A stretch of DNA of 64,000 nt from positions 62,001-126,000 of the forward strand of contig NZ_JOEM01000006.1 in assembly GCF_000718135.1 (NCBI RefSeq). The letters run 5' to 3'. A program made the position numbers and the translations under genes. The notes under the pieces are model-generated. The model was not told the origin of the DNA. It was given only the letters and a program-made list of their open reading frames with translations, and made no database searches. This document shows, in pieces, positions 19,179-27,102 of the stretch (within the stretch, counting starts at the first letter, position 1; the number at the start of each line of letters is the position of its first letter). This DNA is from Streptomyces cyaneofuscatus (lineage in GTDB: Bacteria > Actinomycetota > Actinomycetes > Streptomycetales > Streptomycetaceae).

Positions 19179-20636
19179 TCAGAACGGGAAGACCGAGCGG
19201 CCGTGCTGGATCGACATCCACTTCTGCGTCGTGAACGCCTCCACGACCGCCTCGCCGTTCAGCCGCCCCATGCCGGACGTCTTCTCGCCGCCGAACGCCA
19301 CCAGCGGGTCGTCCTGGACGGTGGAGTCGTTGACGTGGAACATCCCGCTGACGATCCGCTGCGCGAACCGCACCCCGCGCTCCGCGTCGCCCGTGTGCAC
19401 GGCGCCGCTGAGCCCGTAGGGGCTGTCGTTGACGATCGTCACGGCCTCGTCCTCGCCGTCGAACGTCATCAGCAGGGCCACCGGGCCGAGAATCTCCTGC
19501 GTCAGCAGCGGGGAGCCGTCGGGGAGGTCGGTCAGGACGGTCGGCTCCACGACGTTGCCGCGGGTCCGGCCCCGTACGAGCGCCGTCGCCCCGTCCGCGA
19601 CCGCGCGGTCGACCAGTGCGGTCAGTGCGTCGGCCTGGAAGGCGTTGAAGACCGGGCCGATCCGGGTCTCCGGGTCCCTCGGGTCGCCGGACTTCAGCGC
19701 GGCCACCTCGGCGGTGAAGCGCTCGGTGAACTCGGCGGCCACCGAACGGTCCACCAGGATGCGGTTGGCCGCCATGCTCACCTGGCCCTGGTAGAGGAAG
19801 CGGCTGAAGACCGCCGCCCGGACCGCGTAGTCGATGTCGGCGTCCTCCAGCACCACCAGGGCGCTGTTGCCGCTGAGTTCGAGGATGGTCCGCTTGAAGA
19901 ACCCGGCCGCCGTCGCGGCTATGTGGCGGCCGACCCGGTCGGAGCCGCTGAACGAGATCACCTTGGGCACGGGGTGCTCGATGAACGCGTCGCCGATCTC
20001 GGCGCTGTCGGTGATCAGGACGTTGAGCAGACCGGCCGGCAGCCCGGCGTCCTCGAATATCCTCGCGATCAGTCCGCCGCCCACGACGGGGGCGCTCTGG
20101 TGAGGCTTCACGACGACCGCGTTACCGAGCGCCAGGGCGGGCGCGACCGACTTCATCCCCACCAGGAAAGGGAAGTTGAAGGCGCTGATCACGCCGATGA
20201 CGCCGACGGGGAGCCGGTACAGGCGGTTCTCCCGGCCGTCGGAGACCGCGGGCAGCAGACGGCCGGTGGGCCGCAGCGACTGGCGGACCGCCTCGCGCAG
20301 GACCTCGCTCGCGCCGCGCACCTCGTACGCGGCGCGCAGCCGGGTGCCGCCCAGCTCGTCGATGATCGCCTCGGCGATCTCGTCGGCGCGCTCCCCGGTG
20401 ATGCGCAGGGCGCGCTCCAGGACGGCCCGCCGCTCGTACGGGTTGGTGGCGGCCCACTCCTGCTGCGCCCGCTCGGCCGCCCGGTAGGCCTGGTCGACCT
20501 CCAGCGCGGTCGCCACGGTGACGGCGGCGAGTTTCTCACCGTTGTAGGGATTGAAATCGATGATGTCCCATGAGCCGCTGCCCGTGCGCCACTCGCCATC
20601 GATGTACTGGTGGGCCAGTTCATGGAAGAAGGACAT
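19179..20636 (-). CDS. Aldehyde dehydrogenase family protein with Ser at the catalytic Cys position
   Basis: A 485-residue NAD(P)-dependent aldehyde dehydrogenase fold, nearest in pattern to the benzaldehyde/vanillin dehydrogenase group. The oxyanion Asn is in SAFNFPF (N154), the general base Glu is in LELSGN (E253), and the C-terminal Phe region reads NDSPYGLSG. The catalytic cysteine, expected 34 residues after that Glu in a GQ-x-C-M-A motif, is Ser287 here (GQVSMAA, codon AGC at 19776-19778). The enzyme may therefore be inactive as a dehydrogenase or use different chemistry. The rest of the frame is intact and shows no decay. Upstream is a 58-bp gap to the XRE gene. Confidence 0.88.
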   Translation of the reverse strand: MSFFHELAHQYIDGEWRTGSGSWDIIDFNPYNGEKLAAVTVATALEVDQAYRAAERAQQEWAATNPYERRAVLERALRITGERADEIAEAIIDELGGTRLRAAYEVRGASEVLREAVRQSLRPTGRLLPAVSDGRENRLYRLPVGVIGVISAFNFPFLVGMKSVAPALALGNAVVVKPHQSAPVVGGGLIARIFEDAGLPAGLLNVLITDSAEIGDAFIEHPVPKVISFSGSDRVGRHIAATAAGFFKRTILELSGNSALVVLEDADIDYAVRAAVFSRFLYQGQVSMAANRILVDRSVAAEFTERFTAEVAALKSGDPRDPETRIGPVFNAFQADALTALVDRAVADGATALVRGRTRGNVVEPTVLTDLPDGSPLLTQEILGPVALLMTFDGEDEAVTIVNDSPYGLSGAVHTGDAERGVRFAQRIVSGMFHVNDSTVQDDPLVAFGGEKTSGMGRLNGEAVVEAFTTQKWMSIQHGRSVFPF

Positions 20637-20673
20637 GCAATCCCTTACTGCAGGCGTTCGCAGACTCCTGATG

Positions 20674-20681
20674 TGACGTCA
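20674..20681. promoter_or_regulatory. Short palindrome TGACGTCA upstream of the aldehyde dehydrogenase gene
   Basis: A perfect 8-bp palindrome 38 bp before the start codon, followed by related half-sites (CACGTCA). It could be an operator, but at this length chance is a serious alternative. Confidence 0.3.
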
Positions 20682-20694
20682 TCGTAACGACAAA

Positions 20695-21558
20695 TCACGT
20701 CAGTTGGAGGAGTCCTCGCAGGAGATCGCGGCTCTCCTCGGGACCGGGACTGTCCTTGCGCAGGCACCCCATGGCCTTTTCGTACTGCGCGACTTCCTCG
20801 GCCTTGTCCAGATAGAGCGCACTTGTCAGCTGCTCCAAATAGACAATGTCCGACAGGTCGGATTCCGGGAATCGGAGCATCGTGAACGAACCGCTCTCAC
20901 CCGCATGCCCTCCGTAACTGAAGGGCATCACCTGGAGTGTGATGTTGGGCTGCTCCGACATGTCGATCAGGTGGCGCAATTGGGCGCGCATCACCTCGCG
21001 TTCGCCGTACGGGCGGCGGAGCGCGGCTTCGTCCAGGACGGCGTGGAAGACCGGGGCCCGTTCGGAGACGAGCACCTTCTGGCGCTCCAGGCGCAGGGCG
21101 ACGCGGCGCTCGATGTCGGCGGCCGGGGCGCCGCGCATTCCGCGGGCGACGACGGCATGGGCATAGGCCTCGGTCTGCAACAGGCCGTGCACGAACTGGA
21201 CTTCATAGATACGGATGAGGGAGGCCGCTCCCTCCAGACCCACATAGGTCTGGAACCAGCCGGGCAGCGCATTGCCGTAACTGTGCCACCAGCCCGCCAC
21301 ATTGGCCTCGCGCGCCAGACCGAGGAGCGCTTCGCGCTCCGCGACATCCGCGACACCGTAGAGCGTGAGCAGATCCTCGACGTCCCTGGCCTTGAAGCTC
21401 ACCCGTCCCAACTCCATGCGGCTGATCTTCGATTCGGAGGCCCGGATGGAGTAGCCGGCCGCCTCACGGGTGATGCCGCGCGACTCCCGCAGCCTTCTGA
21501 GCTGAGAGCCCAGCAGGATGCGCCGCACCACCGATCCACTCGACTCGCCTGCCGACAC
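20695..21558 (-). CDS. XRE family regulator with DUF5753 domain
   Basis: A 287-residue protein of the family that includes WhiJ-like developmental regulators of Streptomyces. The N-terminal helix-turn-helix is LRRLRESRGITREAAGYSI followed by RASESKISRME. The rest is the DUF5753 domain (GLLQTEAYAHAV; EVMRAQLRHLIDMS). I choose the GTG at 21558, which has GGGGAGGG 8 nt upstream; the ATG at 21576 lacks one. Together with the divergent ATP-binding gene and the DUF397 gene it forms the typical trio of Streptomyces. Confidence 0.9.
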   Translation of the reverse strand: MSAGESSGSVVRRILLGSQLRRLRESRGITREAAGYSIRASESKISRMELGRVSFKARDVEDLLTLYGVADVAEREALLGLAREANVAGWWHSYGNALPGWFQTYVGLEGAASLIRIYEVQFVHGLLQTEAYAHAVVARGMRGAPAADIERRVALRLERQKVLVSERAPVFHAVLDEAALRRPYGEREVMRAQLRHLIDMSEQPNITLQVMPFSYGGHAGESGSFTMLRFPESDLSDIVYLEQLTSALYLDKAEEVAQYEKAMGCLRKDSPGPEESRDLLRGLLQLT

Positions 21559-21898
21559 TGGTCCGACCCTCCCCATCGCCCACTCGGGGCGCCCCCAGAA
21601 CCCCTCGACCCCGAAGCCACGGATTCTGCCACCAAAACGCTTCAGCCCGTACTCATTCGGTTACGGAAATGGGAAGACGTCCGGAAAGCTCCGAAACTGC
21701 CCGACGGAAGAAATACCCCGGAATCACCACGGTACCGGGCAGGTCCGGCGCGTGCACGTGCATCTGCCCTTGCATCTGCTGTGCGCATTGGGAAGCATGA
21801 CCCCTGCGCACCTGCGTGCTCGTGTTGTGCCGCTGTACCCCCCGCAGTACCGCTGACAGGCAGTGCCGCTACAGCCGCGAATCCCGGGAGTGCCTCGT
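21559..21898. other. Divergent promoter region between the XRE and ATP-binding genes
   Basis: This 340-bp gap holds no convincing gene. It must carry the promoters of both flanking genes. It is locally lower in GC than its surroundings (for example around 21655-21730), which suits a regulatory region, but I could not pick out a confident -35/-10 pair. Confidence 0.6.
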
Positions 21899-22423
21899 AT
21901 GGGGACGAATGGATCGACGATGCTCGAGCCGTTACGGCAGGGGCTTCCCCCGACCGACCCCTCAGGGGTCGCCGGCTCGGCCTCCTGCGCTCTGCCCGCA
22001 CGTTACGAAGCGGTCGGCGGAGCACGGCAGTTCACCAGGTCCACCCTGGAGCGGTGGGAGCTGAGCGACCGTTTCGACGATGTCGCCCTGGTGGTGTCCG
22101 AGCTCGTCACCAACGCCCTGCGCCACGCGCTGCCGAGCGACCCGCCCCGGGAGTTCCAGGACCCGCCGGTGCGGCTGCATCTGATGCGGTGGAGCTCGCG
22201 ACTGGTCTGCGCGGTGCGCGATCCCAGCCGGGAGAGCCCGGTGGCGGGCGAGGCGGCGGATTCCGCGGAGTCGGGGCGCGGACTGTTCCTGGTGGAGTGC
22301 GTCAGCGACAGCTGGGGGTGGCACCCGTCACCCGCGCCTGCCGGTGAGCTGCCGTCAGTACCCGTGTACGGCAAGGTGGTCTGGGCGCTGTTCCGGCTCT
22401 CGGCCTGCTCGAAGAACGAATAG
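21899..22423 (+). CDS. ATP-binding protein (anti-sigma/serine kinase-like HATPase), TTA-containing
   Basis: A 174-residue GHKL-fold protein of the kind paired with XRE-DUF5753 regulators. The N box is VVSELVTNALRHA and the ATP-lid region is ESGRGLFLVECVSDSWGW. The ATG at 21899 has GGGAG 8 nt upstream. Codon 12 (21932-21934) is TTA, a leucine codon that is rare in Streptomyces and needs the bldA tRNA, so translation may be tied to development. An internal ATG at 21920 would still keep the TTA codon. Confidence 0.88.
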   Translation: MGTNGSTMLEPLRQGLPPTDPSGVAGSASCALPARYEAVGGARQFTRSTLERWELSDRFDDVALVVSELVTNALRHALPSDPPREFQDPPVRLHLMRWSSRLVCAVRDPSRESPVAGEAADSAESGRGLFLVECVSDSWGWHPSPAPAGELPSVPVYGKVVWALFRLSACSKNE

Positions 22424-22483
22424 ATCCACCAGATCCGCACCGCGTCACCCAGGGCCGCCCGGCCGCCGGTTTCAGCCTCCGGC

Positions 22484-22537
22484 CGTCTGGCGGCCTTCGG
22501 TCGTCCGGTGTGCTTCGGCCGTCCGGTGGGCTTCGGT
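22484..22537 (+). repeat. Three 18-bp tandem repeats
   Basis: Three contiguous copies of an 18-bp unit close to CGTCCGGTGGGCTTCGGT (22484-22501, 22502-22519, 22520-22537). They lie in the gap between the convergent ATP-binding and DUF397 genes. Confidence 0.75.
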
Positions 22538-22545
22538 CATGGGCC

Positions 22546-22782
22546 TCAGATGGCCAGGTGGTCGAACTCGCCGTCCTTGACGCCGAGCAGCAGCGCCTCG
22601 ATCTCGGCCGGTGTATAGACGAGCGCGGGCCCGTCGGGGTGGCGCGAGTTCCGCATCGCCACATCGCCTCCGGGCAGTTTCGCGAACTCCACGCAGGATC
22701 CCTGGGAGTTGCTGTGTCTGCTCTTCTGCCAGACGACTCCGCGAAGCTCTGTGGCCGCCATGCCGTTGTACACGTGGTGCAC
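22546..22782 (-). CDS. DUF397 domain-containing protein
   Basis: A 78-residue protein with the DUF397 core (WQKSRHSNSQGSCVEFA, then RNSRHPDGPALVYTPAEIEA). Such proteins are encoded beside XRE-DUF5753 regulators in most Streptomyces copies and are thought to act as their small partners. The GTG at 22782 has GGGGAG 6 nt upstream; the frame could open at a TTG at 22803, which has no ribosome binding site. A palindrome lies in its leader. Confidence 0.85.
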   Translation of the reverse strand: MHHVYNGMAATELRGVVWQKSRHSNSQGSCVEFAKLPGGDVAMRNSRHPDGPALVYTPAEIEALLLGVKDGEFDHLAI

Positions 22783-22797
22783 AGGACGCTCCCCGAG

Positions 22798-22810
22798 TTG
22801 CAAAGTGCAA
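22798..22810. promoter_or_regulatory. Palindrome TTGCA-AAG-TGCAA upstream of the DUF397 gene
   Basis: Perfect 5-bp arms with a 3-bp centre, 16 bp before the DUF397 start codon. A TTGACA (minus strand, 22812-22817) lies next to it. It is a candidate operator for the XRE regulator of the locus. Confidence 0.4.
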
Positions 22811-23057
22811 GTGTCAACTAGATCGGATCATAGCTCTGTTCATATGCCGATGCATGAGCAGATGCACGTGCACGCGGGGTGTTGCTGCGATTACAGGTTT
22901 TCCTTCCCGGAGAAGGCCTTGGAGGAGATCCTGAAGGAGACCCCGGAGGAGAGACGAACGGCACGCCTATTTGGCTCCCGATTAACGGAGTTGGCCGGAA
23001 GAACCTTGGTAACGTGGCGCGGTCTTTCGACCGGAAAACAGCAAGGGGGAACTCCAC

Positions 23058-23600
23058 GTGACCAGCTTCGTACGCACCGGAGGTGTCGTGGTCGCCGCTC
23101 TGGCCGCCTCATGGGCGCTGACCGCATGCGGCAGCGACGACGACGCGGGCAAGGGTTCCGGCTCCGACGCGGGGTCGAGCGCTACGCCCGGCGACGGCCA
23201 GGGGTCGGGCGGCGGCGCCGGTACGGACGCCGCGGCGCTGGAGGGCACCTGGGTGGGGCTGACCGGCGGCAAGAACGTCACCGTCTCCATCACCGCGGGC
23301 AAGGTCGCCCTCGTCGCCGACCAGGCCGTCTGCCAGGGCGATGTGAAGGACATGGGCGAGGTGATGCTCGCGCTGAAGTGCACCGGCGGGGCCGACGACC
23401 GCACCATGGGCGCGATCGAGTCCAACGACGGCAAGAAGCTGGTCCTCTCCTGGGACGGCGGGGTGAAGGACACCCTGACGAAGGCCGCCCCGGGCGAGCT
23501 GCCGACCGATCTGCCGTCGCTGCCTTCGGACCTGCCGTCGGATCTGCCCTCGGACCTGCCGTCGCTGCCGGAGATGCCCGAGGTGCCGTCGGCGTCCTGA
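23058..23600 (+). CDS. Secreted lipoprotein of unknown function
   Basis: A 180-residue protein with a lipoprotein signal peptide ending in the lipobox LTAC, followed by a Gly/Ser/Asp-rich linker. The folded part (about residues 60-140) contains two Cys and many Lys/Asp residues and resembles small cell-envelope lipoproteins; no family was recognised. The C-terminus is a Pro/Leu/Ser/Asp repeat (DLPSDLPSDLPSL). The GTG at 23058 has AAGGGGG 9 nt upstream. The gene stands alone. Confidence 0.82.
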   Translation: MTSFVRTGGVVVAALAASWALTACGSDDDAGKGSGSDAGSSATPGDGQGSGGGAGTDAAALEGTWVGLTGGKNVTVSITAGKVALVADQAVCQGDVKDMGEVMLALKCTGGADDRTMGAIESNDGKKLVLSWDGGVKDTLTKAAPGELPTDLPSLPSDLPSDLPSDLPSLPEMPEVPSAS

Positions 23601-23611
23601 GGCCCCGGCCT

Positions 23612-23651
23612 CTCGGCTTCTCGGCTTCTCGGCTTCTCGGCTTCTCGGCTT
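23612..23651. repeat. 8-bp tandem repeat CTCGGCTT, five copies
   Basis: Five perfect head-to-tail copies followed by a partial one fill the gap between the convergent lipoprotein and FUSC genes. The period would allow slippage, but no coding frame is affected. Confidence 0.9.
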
Positions 23652-23656
23652 CTCGC

Positions 23657-25783
23657 TCAGTTCTCCGCGAGGGTGCTGCTCACCCGGGTCGAGCCGCCGC
23701 GCTCGTCCAGGGCCCGGGTGAACTCCTCCAGCGCGTCCAGAAGCAGCGCGGCGCCCCGGCGCACCACCGGGTCGCCGACCGGTGTCGTCCCGTCCTCCGT
23801 CGGCGTCGGCACGTCCCAGTGGGCCACCGCGTCCACCACCGGCTGCCAGTCCGGCAGCCGCCGCTCCCGTACCGCCTTCGCGCCCTTCTCGGTGGCCCGG
23901 CGCAACGCCTCCGCCAGCTGGGCGGCGCCCGGCACCGGGTCGGCCGAGCGGGCCGGAAGGTGGGCCTCCAGCACCATCGCGGACCGGCCGAGCTGGGCCA
24001 GGGCGTGCTGGGCGTCGGTGGCGGCGGCGCGGGAGATGCCCCGGTGGCGTACGGGTTCGTGCTGGGCGGTCGCCAGCGCCTCCTGCCAGGCGACCCTGGC
24101 CTCGCGGGTCGCGATCAGGGCGTCCCGTACCTCCTCCAGGTCGCGGTGGGCCGGATCCGCGTACCGGTCGACCACCGTCGCCGCGTACCGCCCGTCCGCC
24201 ACCAGCCACTCGGCCAGCCGGTTGCGCAGCCGCGGCGTCTCCCAGGCCGGGTAGAGCGCGTACGCGACCATCGCGAGGAGCCCGCCGACCAGCGTGAGCA
24301 CGATGCGTTCGGTGACGGTCTGGGACCAGTCGTCGCCGGCCATGCCGAGCAGGAAGACCACGTAGGCGGAGACGCAGACCTGGCTGACGGCGTACCCGGT
24401 CCGCATCAGCAGGTACATCAGCCCGGCGCAGACCACCGCCAGGAGCGCGGAGAGCCGGGCGTCGGGGCTCGCGGTCTGCACGATGGCGGTGGCGAGCCCG
24501 ACGCCGATCAGGGTGCCGCCGAAGCGGGCCACGGAGCGGCCGTACGTCTGCGAGAACTCCGGGCGCATCACCATGACCGCGGTCATCGGCGCCCAGTAGC
24601 CGTGCCCGAGCGGGAGGGCGGCGCCGACGAAGTAGCCCACCACGGCGACCACGGCGACCCGGATCGCGTGGCGCAGGATGGGCGAGTTGTGGTGCAGCTC
24701 CCGGCGCATCGATTTCAGGACGACCGGGACCAGCCGCAGCAGGGTGGGGCGGTGGCGGGTGTCGGGGGCGAGGTGTTCGGGGACACCGCTGTCGGTGCCC
24801 GTGCCCTCCGCGATCTCCAGGACGTCGTCCAGCAGGGCGGCGAGGCGGTCGGCGGCGCGGAGGGCGGGGCCGACGAGGATCACGTCGTTGTCGGGGGTCT
24901 TCAGGACGCCCAGGTCGGTGGCGGAGAGGTGGACGGGCTCCCCGTACCGCACGGCCCGCGCGGCGGCGTCGAGCACCGACCCGGCGGCGCCGAGCAGCTC
25001 GTTCACCCAGGCCCGCTCCAGGCCGTCGGCCGGTACGCCCATCGCCGGGTCGGCCAGCGAGGCGAGGACCGGACGCAGCCGTTCCGCGATGCCCCGGGCG
25101 CCGTGGAGCTCGGCGGGGCGGCGGCGGGCCTGGCGGGGGGTGACGGCGGCGGCGCTGCGGGCGGTCATCAGGGGCAGCGGGTCGAAGGGGGCGACCGGGT
25201 CGTGGCGCAGGCGCCGGGCGTAGTCGGCCTCGGCGGCCAGCGCGTCGGCGAGCGCGTCGCGCTGGGCGCCCCATCTCCGTACCGGGAACAGGACGATCAG
25301 CGCCGCCTGCACCACCCCGCCGACCAGGATCATCCCGGCGTGGGCGGCGGCGTCCACGACGGAGGTCGGCAGGGTGATCGTCACCAGCATGATCGCGACG
25401 TTGGACGAGGCGATGATGCCGCCCGTCGGGCCCGCCGCCCAGGCCAGACCGGCGAGGAACGTCCAGGCGCCGAGCAGGCAGAGGAAGAGCACGGGGTGCG
25501 AGGCGGTGACATAGCCGAGGAACGTCGACACGGCGAGGCTGGCACCGGAGACGAGGGCCAGCACCGGGCGTGGGCGCCAGCTGCGCTGGAAGGTGGCGAT
25601 GGCCGCCTGGAAGGCGCCGAACGCCGAACTCGCCGCGATCTCGGGCCCGAAGAGCACCAGGCTCGTACCGACGACGAGGGCGAGCCCGGCCGCCCCGCGG
25701 AAGGCGATGAGCGGTTCGAGTCTCTGCCGCTCGATCTCCAGCCCCGAGCGGGCGGTCTCCTTCAGCGCCCGGAGCCAGCTCAT
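23657..25783 (-). CDS. FUSC family membrane protein (aromatic acid/fusaric acid exporter-like)
   Basis: A 708-residue protein with two membrane blocks of about six helices each. The first spans roughly residues 25-170 (including PTGGIIASSNVAIMLVTITL) and the second about 375-510 (HAIRVAVVAVVGYFVGAALPLGHGYWAPMT). Each is followed by a soluble helical region, the layout of FUSC/YccS-type exporters. The second block's GYWAPMTAVMVMRPE is a family hallmark. The substrate is unknown. The ATG at 25783 has TAGGCT 6 nt upstream and no Shine-Dalgarno sequence, so it is probably leaderless. Confidence 0.88.
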   Translation of the reverse strand: MSWLRALKETARSGLEIERQRLEPLIAFRGAAGLALVVGTSLVLFGPEIAASSAFGAFQAAIATFQRSWRPRPVLALVSGASLAVSTFLGYVTASHPVLFLCLLGAWTFLAGLAWAAGPTGGIIASSNVAIMLVTITLPTSVVDAAAHAGMILVGGVVQAALIVLFPVRRWGAQRDALADALAAEADYARRLRHDPVAPFDPLPLMTARSAAAVTPRQARRRPAELHGARGIAERLRPVLASLADPAMGVPADGLERAWVNELLGAAGSVLDAAARAVRYGEPVHLSATDLGVLKTPDNDVILVGPALRAADRLAALLDDVLEIAEGTGTDSGVPEHLAPDTRHRPTLLRLVPVVLKSMRRELHHNSPILRHAIRVAVVAVVGYFVGAALPLGHGYWAPMTAVMVMRPEFSQTYGRSVARFGGTLIGVGLATAIVQTASPDARLSALLAVVCAGLMYLLMRTGYAVSQVCVSAYVVFLLGMAGDDWSQTVTERIVLTLVGGLLAMVAYALYPAWETPRLRNRLAEWLVADGRYAATVVDRYADPAHRDLEEVRDALIATREARVAWQEALATAQHEPVRHRGISRAAATDAQHALAQLGRSAMVLEAHLPARSADPVPGAAQLAEALRRATEKGAKAVRERRLPDWQPVVDAVAHWDVPTPTEDGTTPVGDPVVRRGAALLLDALEEFTRALDERGGSTRVSSTLAEN

Positions 25784-25789
25784 GGGCCG

Positions 25790-25795
25790 AGCCTA
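25790..25795 (-). promoter_or_regulatory. Candidate -10 box (TAGGCT), leaderless start
   Basis: TAGGCT sits 6 nt before the ATG at 25783 with no ribosome binding site between them. Confidence 0.4.
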
Positions 25796-25819
25796 GCCCG
25801 GATCATGGGCAAGTCGGAC

Positions 25820-27019
25820 TTACGCCATGATTTCGCCGTCGCGTCCACGGGGCGTGCGGTCGCTGCTGGAGCCACCTACGCGGGCCCGGTCGGCGGCCTC
25901 GGTGCCGTGGTTCCAGCCGTCCAGGTCGGTGGCGCCGCGGACACGGGTGGTCGTGGTCCGGGGGAACATCCGCTCGGCGGTCTCAGTGACGGCGATGTCC
26001 CGGGCGGCGAGGACGGGGAGCAGGTCGGAGCCACCTTCAGCCGTGCCCGTTTCCGTGTCTGCCGTCGCCGTGGTCCGTTCGGTGGTGTCGGCGAGCCGGG
26101 AGCCGAGGCGCTGCGCGTACGCCATCAGGAACGACTGCCGGAAGGTCTTGGTCCGCTTACGGCCGGAGGCCCGCTGTCCGGCCTCCGCCCGGGTCATCGC
26201 GGCCGTGCCCTGGACGAGGAGGGAGGTGAAGAGCAGCTCGACGGCCTCCAGGTCCGGCTCGAAGCCGACGACCGTGCTGAAGCCGAGGTCGCCGTTCCAC
26301 ACGGCCTGGCAGCGGTTGGCGGAGGCGACGGCGTCGAGCAGGATCGCCTTCGCGCTCTCGTACGGGGGCTCCACCCCGATCCGGCAGGCGCCGGGGGTCT
26401 CGGCGCTGTGACTGCGGGCGGCGATGAGGGCCTCGTCGATGCTGTGCCGGGCCATCAGCTCCTGCGCCTTGGCCGTCAGCGCCTCGGCCTCCTCCGGGAA
26501 GCCGGTCGCCTCCGCCTTCGCCAGCAGGGCCCGGATCCGGGTGAGCATGCGGGGCTCGTCGGGGGCGGGCGGCCGGTGGAGGTGGTCGGCGGCGGTACCG
26601 GGCGCCGGGCCGACGGGCTCGATGGCGGGGAGCCGGAGCAGCAGCCGGTACAGCTCCAGGAGGTCGGAGGCGTAGCTGAACCGGTCGGGCTTGTTGCGCG
26701 GTACGGGTACGGGTCCGGGCAGTTCGGCGAGCTGGGCGCGCCAGCGGGGCGGCAGCTCCCCGTACCGGGCGGTCTCGGCGGCGATCAGCGTGGCCGCCAG
26801 CACCGCCCGCCGCTCGTCGAGCTCCAGCCGGACGAACCGGACCAGGTCGGCGGGGTGCCAGCCCCTCCCCCAGGCCCGGGTCACGAACTCCTCGCCGCGC
26901 CGGTGCAGGTCATCGTCCGCGTCGGGGGCGGCGGCGAGCAGGGAGGCCCCGGTGTCCAGGGCCGCGTCGCCCTCCGCGTACAGCGCCGCCGCGCATGCCT
27001 GGTCGATCACCGGTTCCAT
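25820..27019 (-). CDS. DUF2786 domain-containing protein
   Basis: A 399-residue cytosolic protein. The DUF2786 signature is RIRALLAKAEATGFPEEAEA followed by LTAKAQELMARHSID, at about residues 160-200. The downstream half is charged and includes GRKRTKTFRQSFLMAYAQRL. The domain occurs in phage and bacterial proteins of unknown function. The ATG at 27019 has TACCCT 6 nt upstream. It is divergent from the polymerase-like gene with only 83 bp between starts. Confidence 0.82.
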   Translation of the reverse strand: MEPVIDQACAAALYAEGDAALDTGASLLAAAPDADDDLHRRGEEFVTRAWGRGWHPADLVRFVRLELDERRAVLAATLIAAETARYGELPPRWRAQLAELPGPVPVPRNKPDRFSYASDLLELYRLLLRLPAIEPVGPAPGTAADHLHRPPAPDEPRMLTRIRALLAKAEATGFPEEAEALTAKAQELMARHSIDEALIAARSHSAETPGACRIGVEPPYESAKAILLDAVASANRCQAVWNGDLGFSTVVGFEPDLEAVELLFTSLLVQGTAAMTRAEAGQRASGRKRTKTFRQSFLMAYAQRLGSRLADTTERTTATADTETGTAEGGSDLLPVLAARDIAVTETAERMFPRTTTTRVRGATDLDGWNHGTEAADRARVGGSSSDRTPRGRDGEIMA

Positions 27020-27025
27020 CCGACC

Positions 27026-27031
27026 AGGGTA
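27026..27031 (-). promoter_or_regulatory. Candidate -10 box (TACCCT), leaderless start
   Basis: TACCCT ends 6 nt before the DUF2786 ATG at 27019, in the short divergent region shared with the polymerase-like gene. Confidence 0.4.
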
Positions 27032-27090
27032 GGCGGGGCCCCGGGGAGGCTGGCGGGCGCCGGTTCCGGGGTGGTGTCAGTGGTGGGTGC

Positions 27091-27096
27091 CAGACT
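27091..27096 (+). promoter_or_regulatory. Candidate -10 box (CAGACT), leaderless start
   Basis: CAGACT, a weaker match to TANNNT, lies 6 nt before the ATG at 27103, with no Shine-Dalgarno sequence between. Confidence 0.3.
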
Positions 27097-27102
27097 CGCA
27101 CC

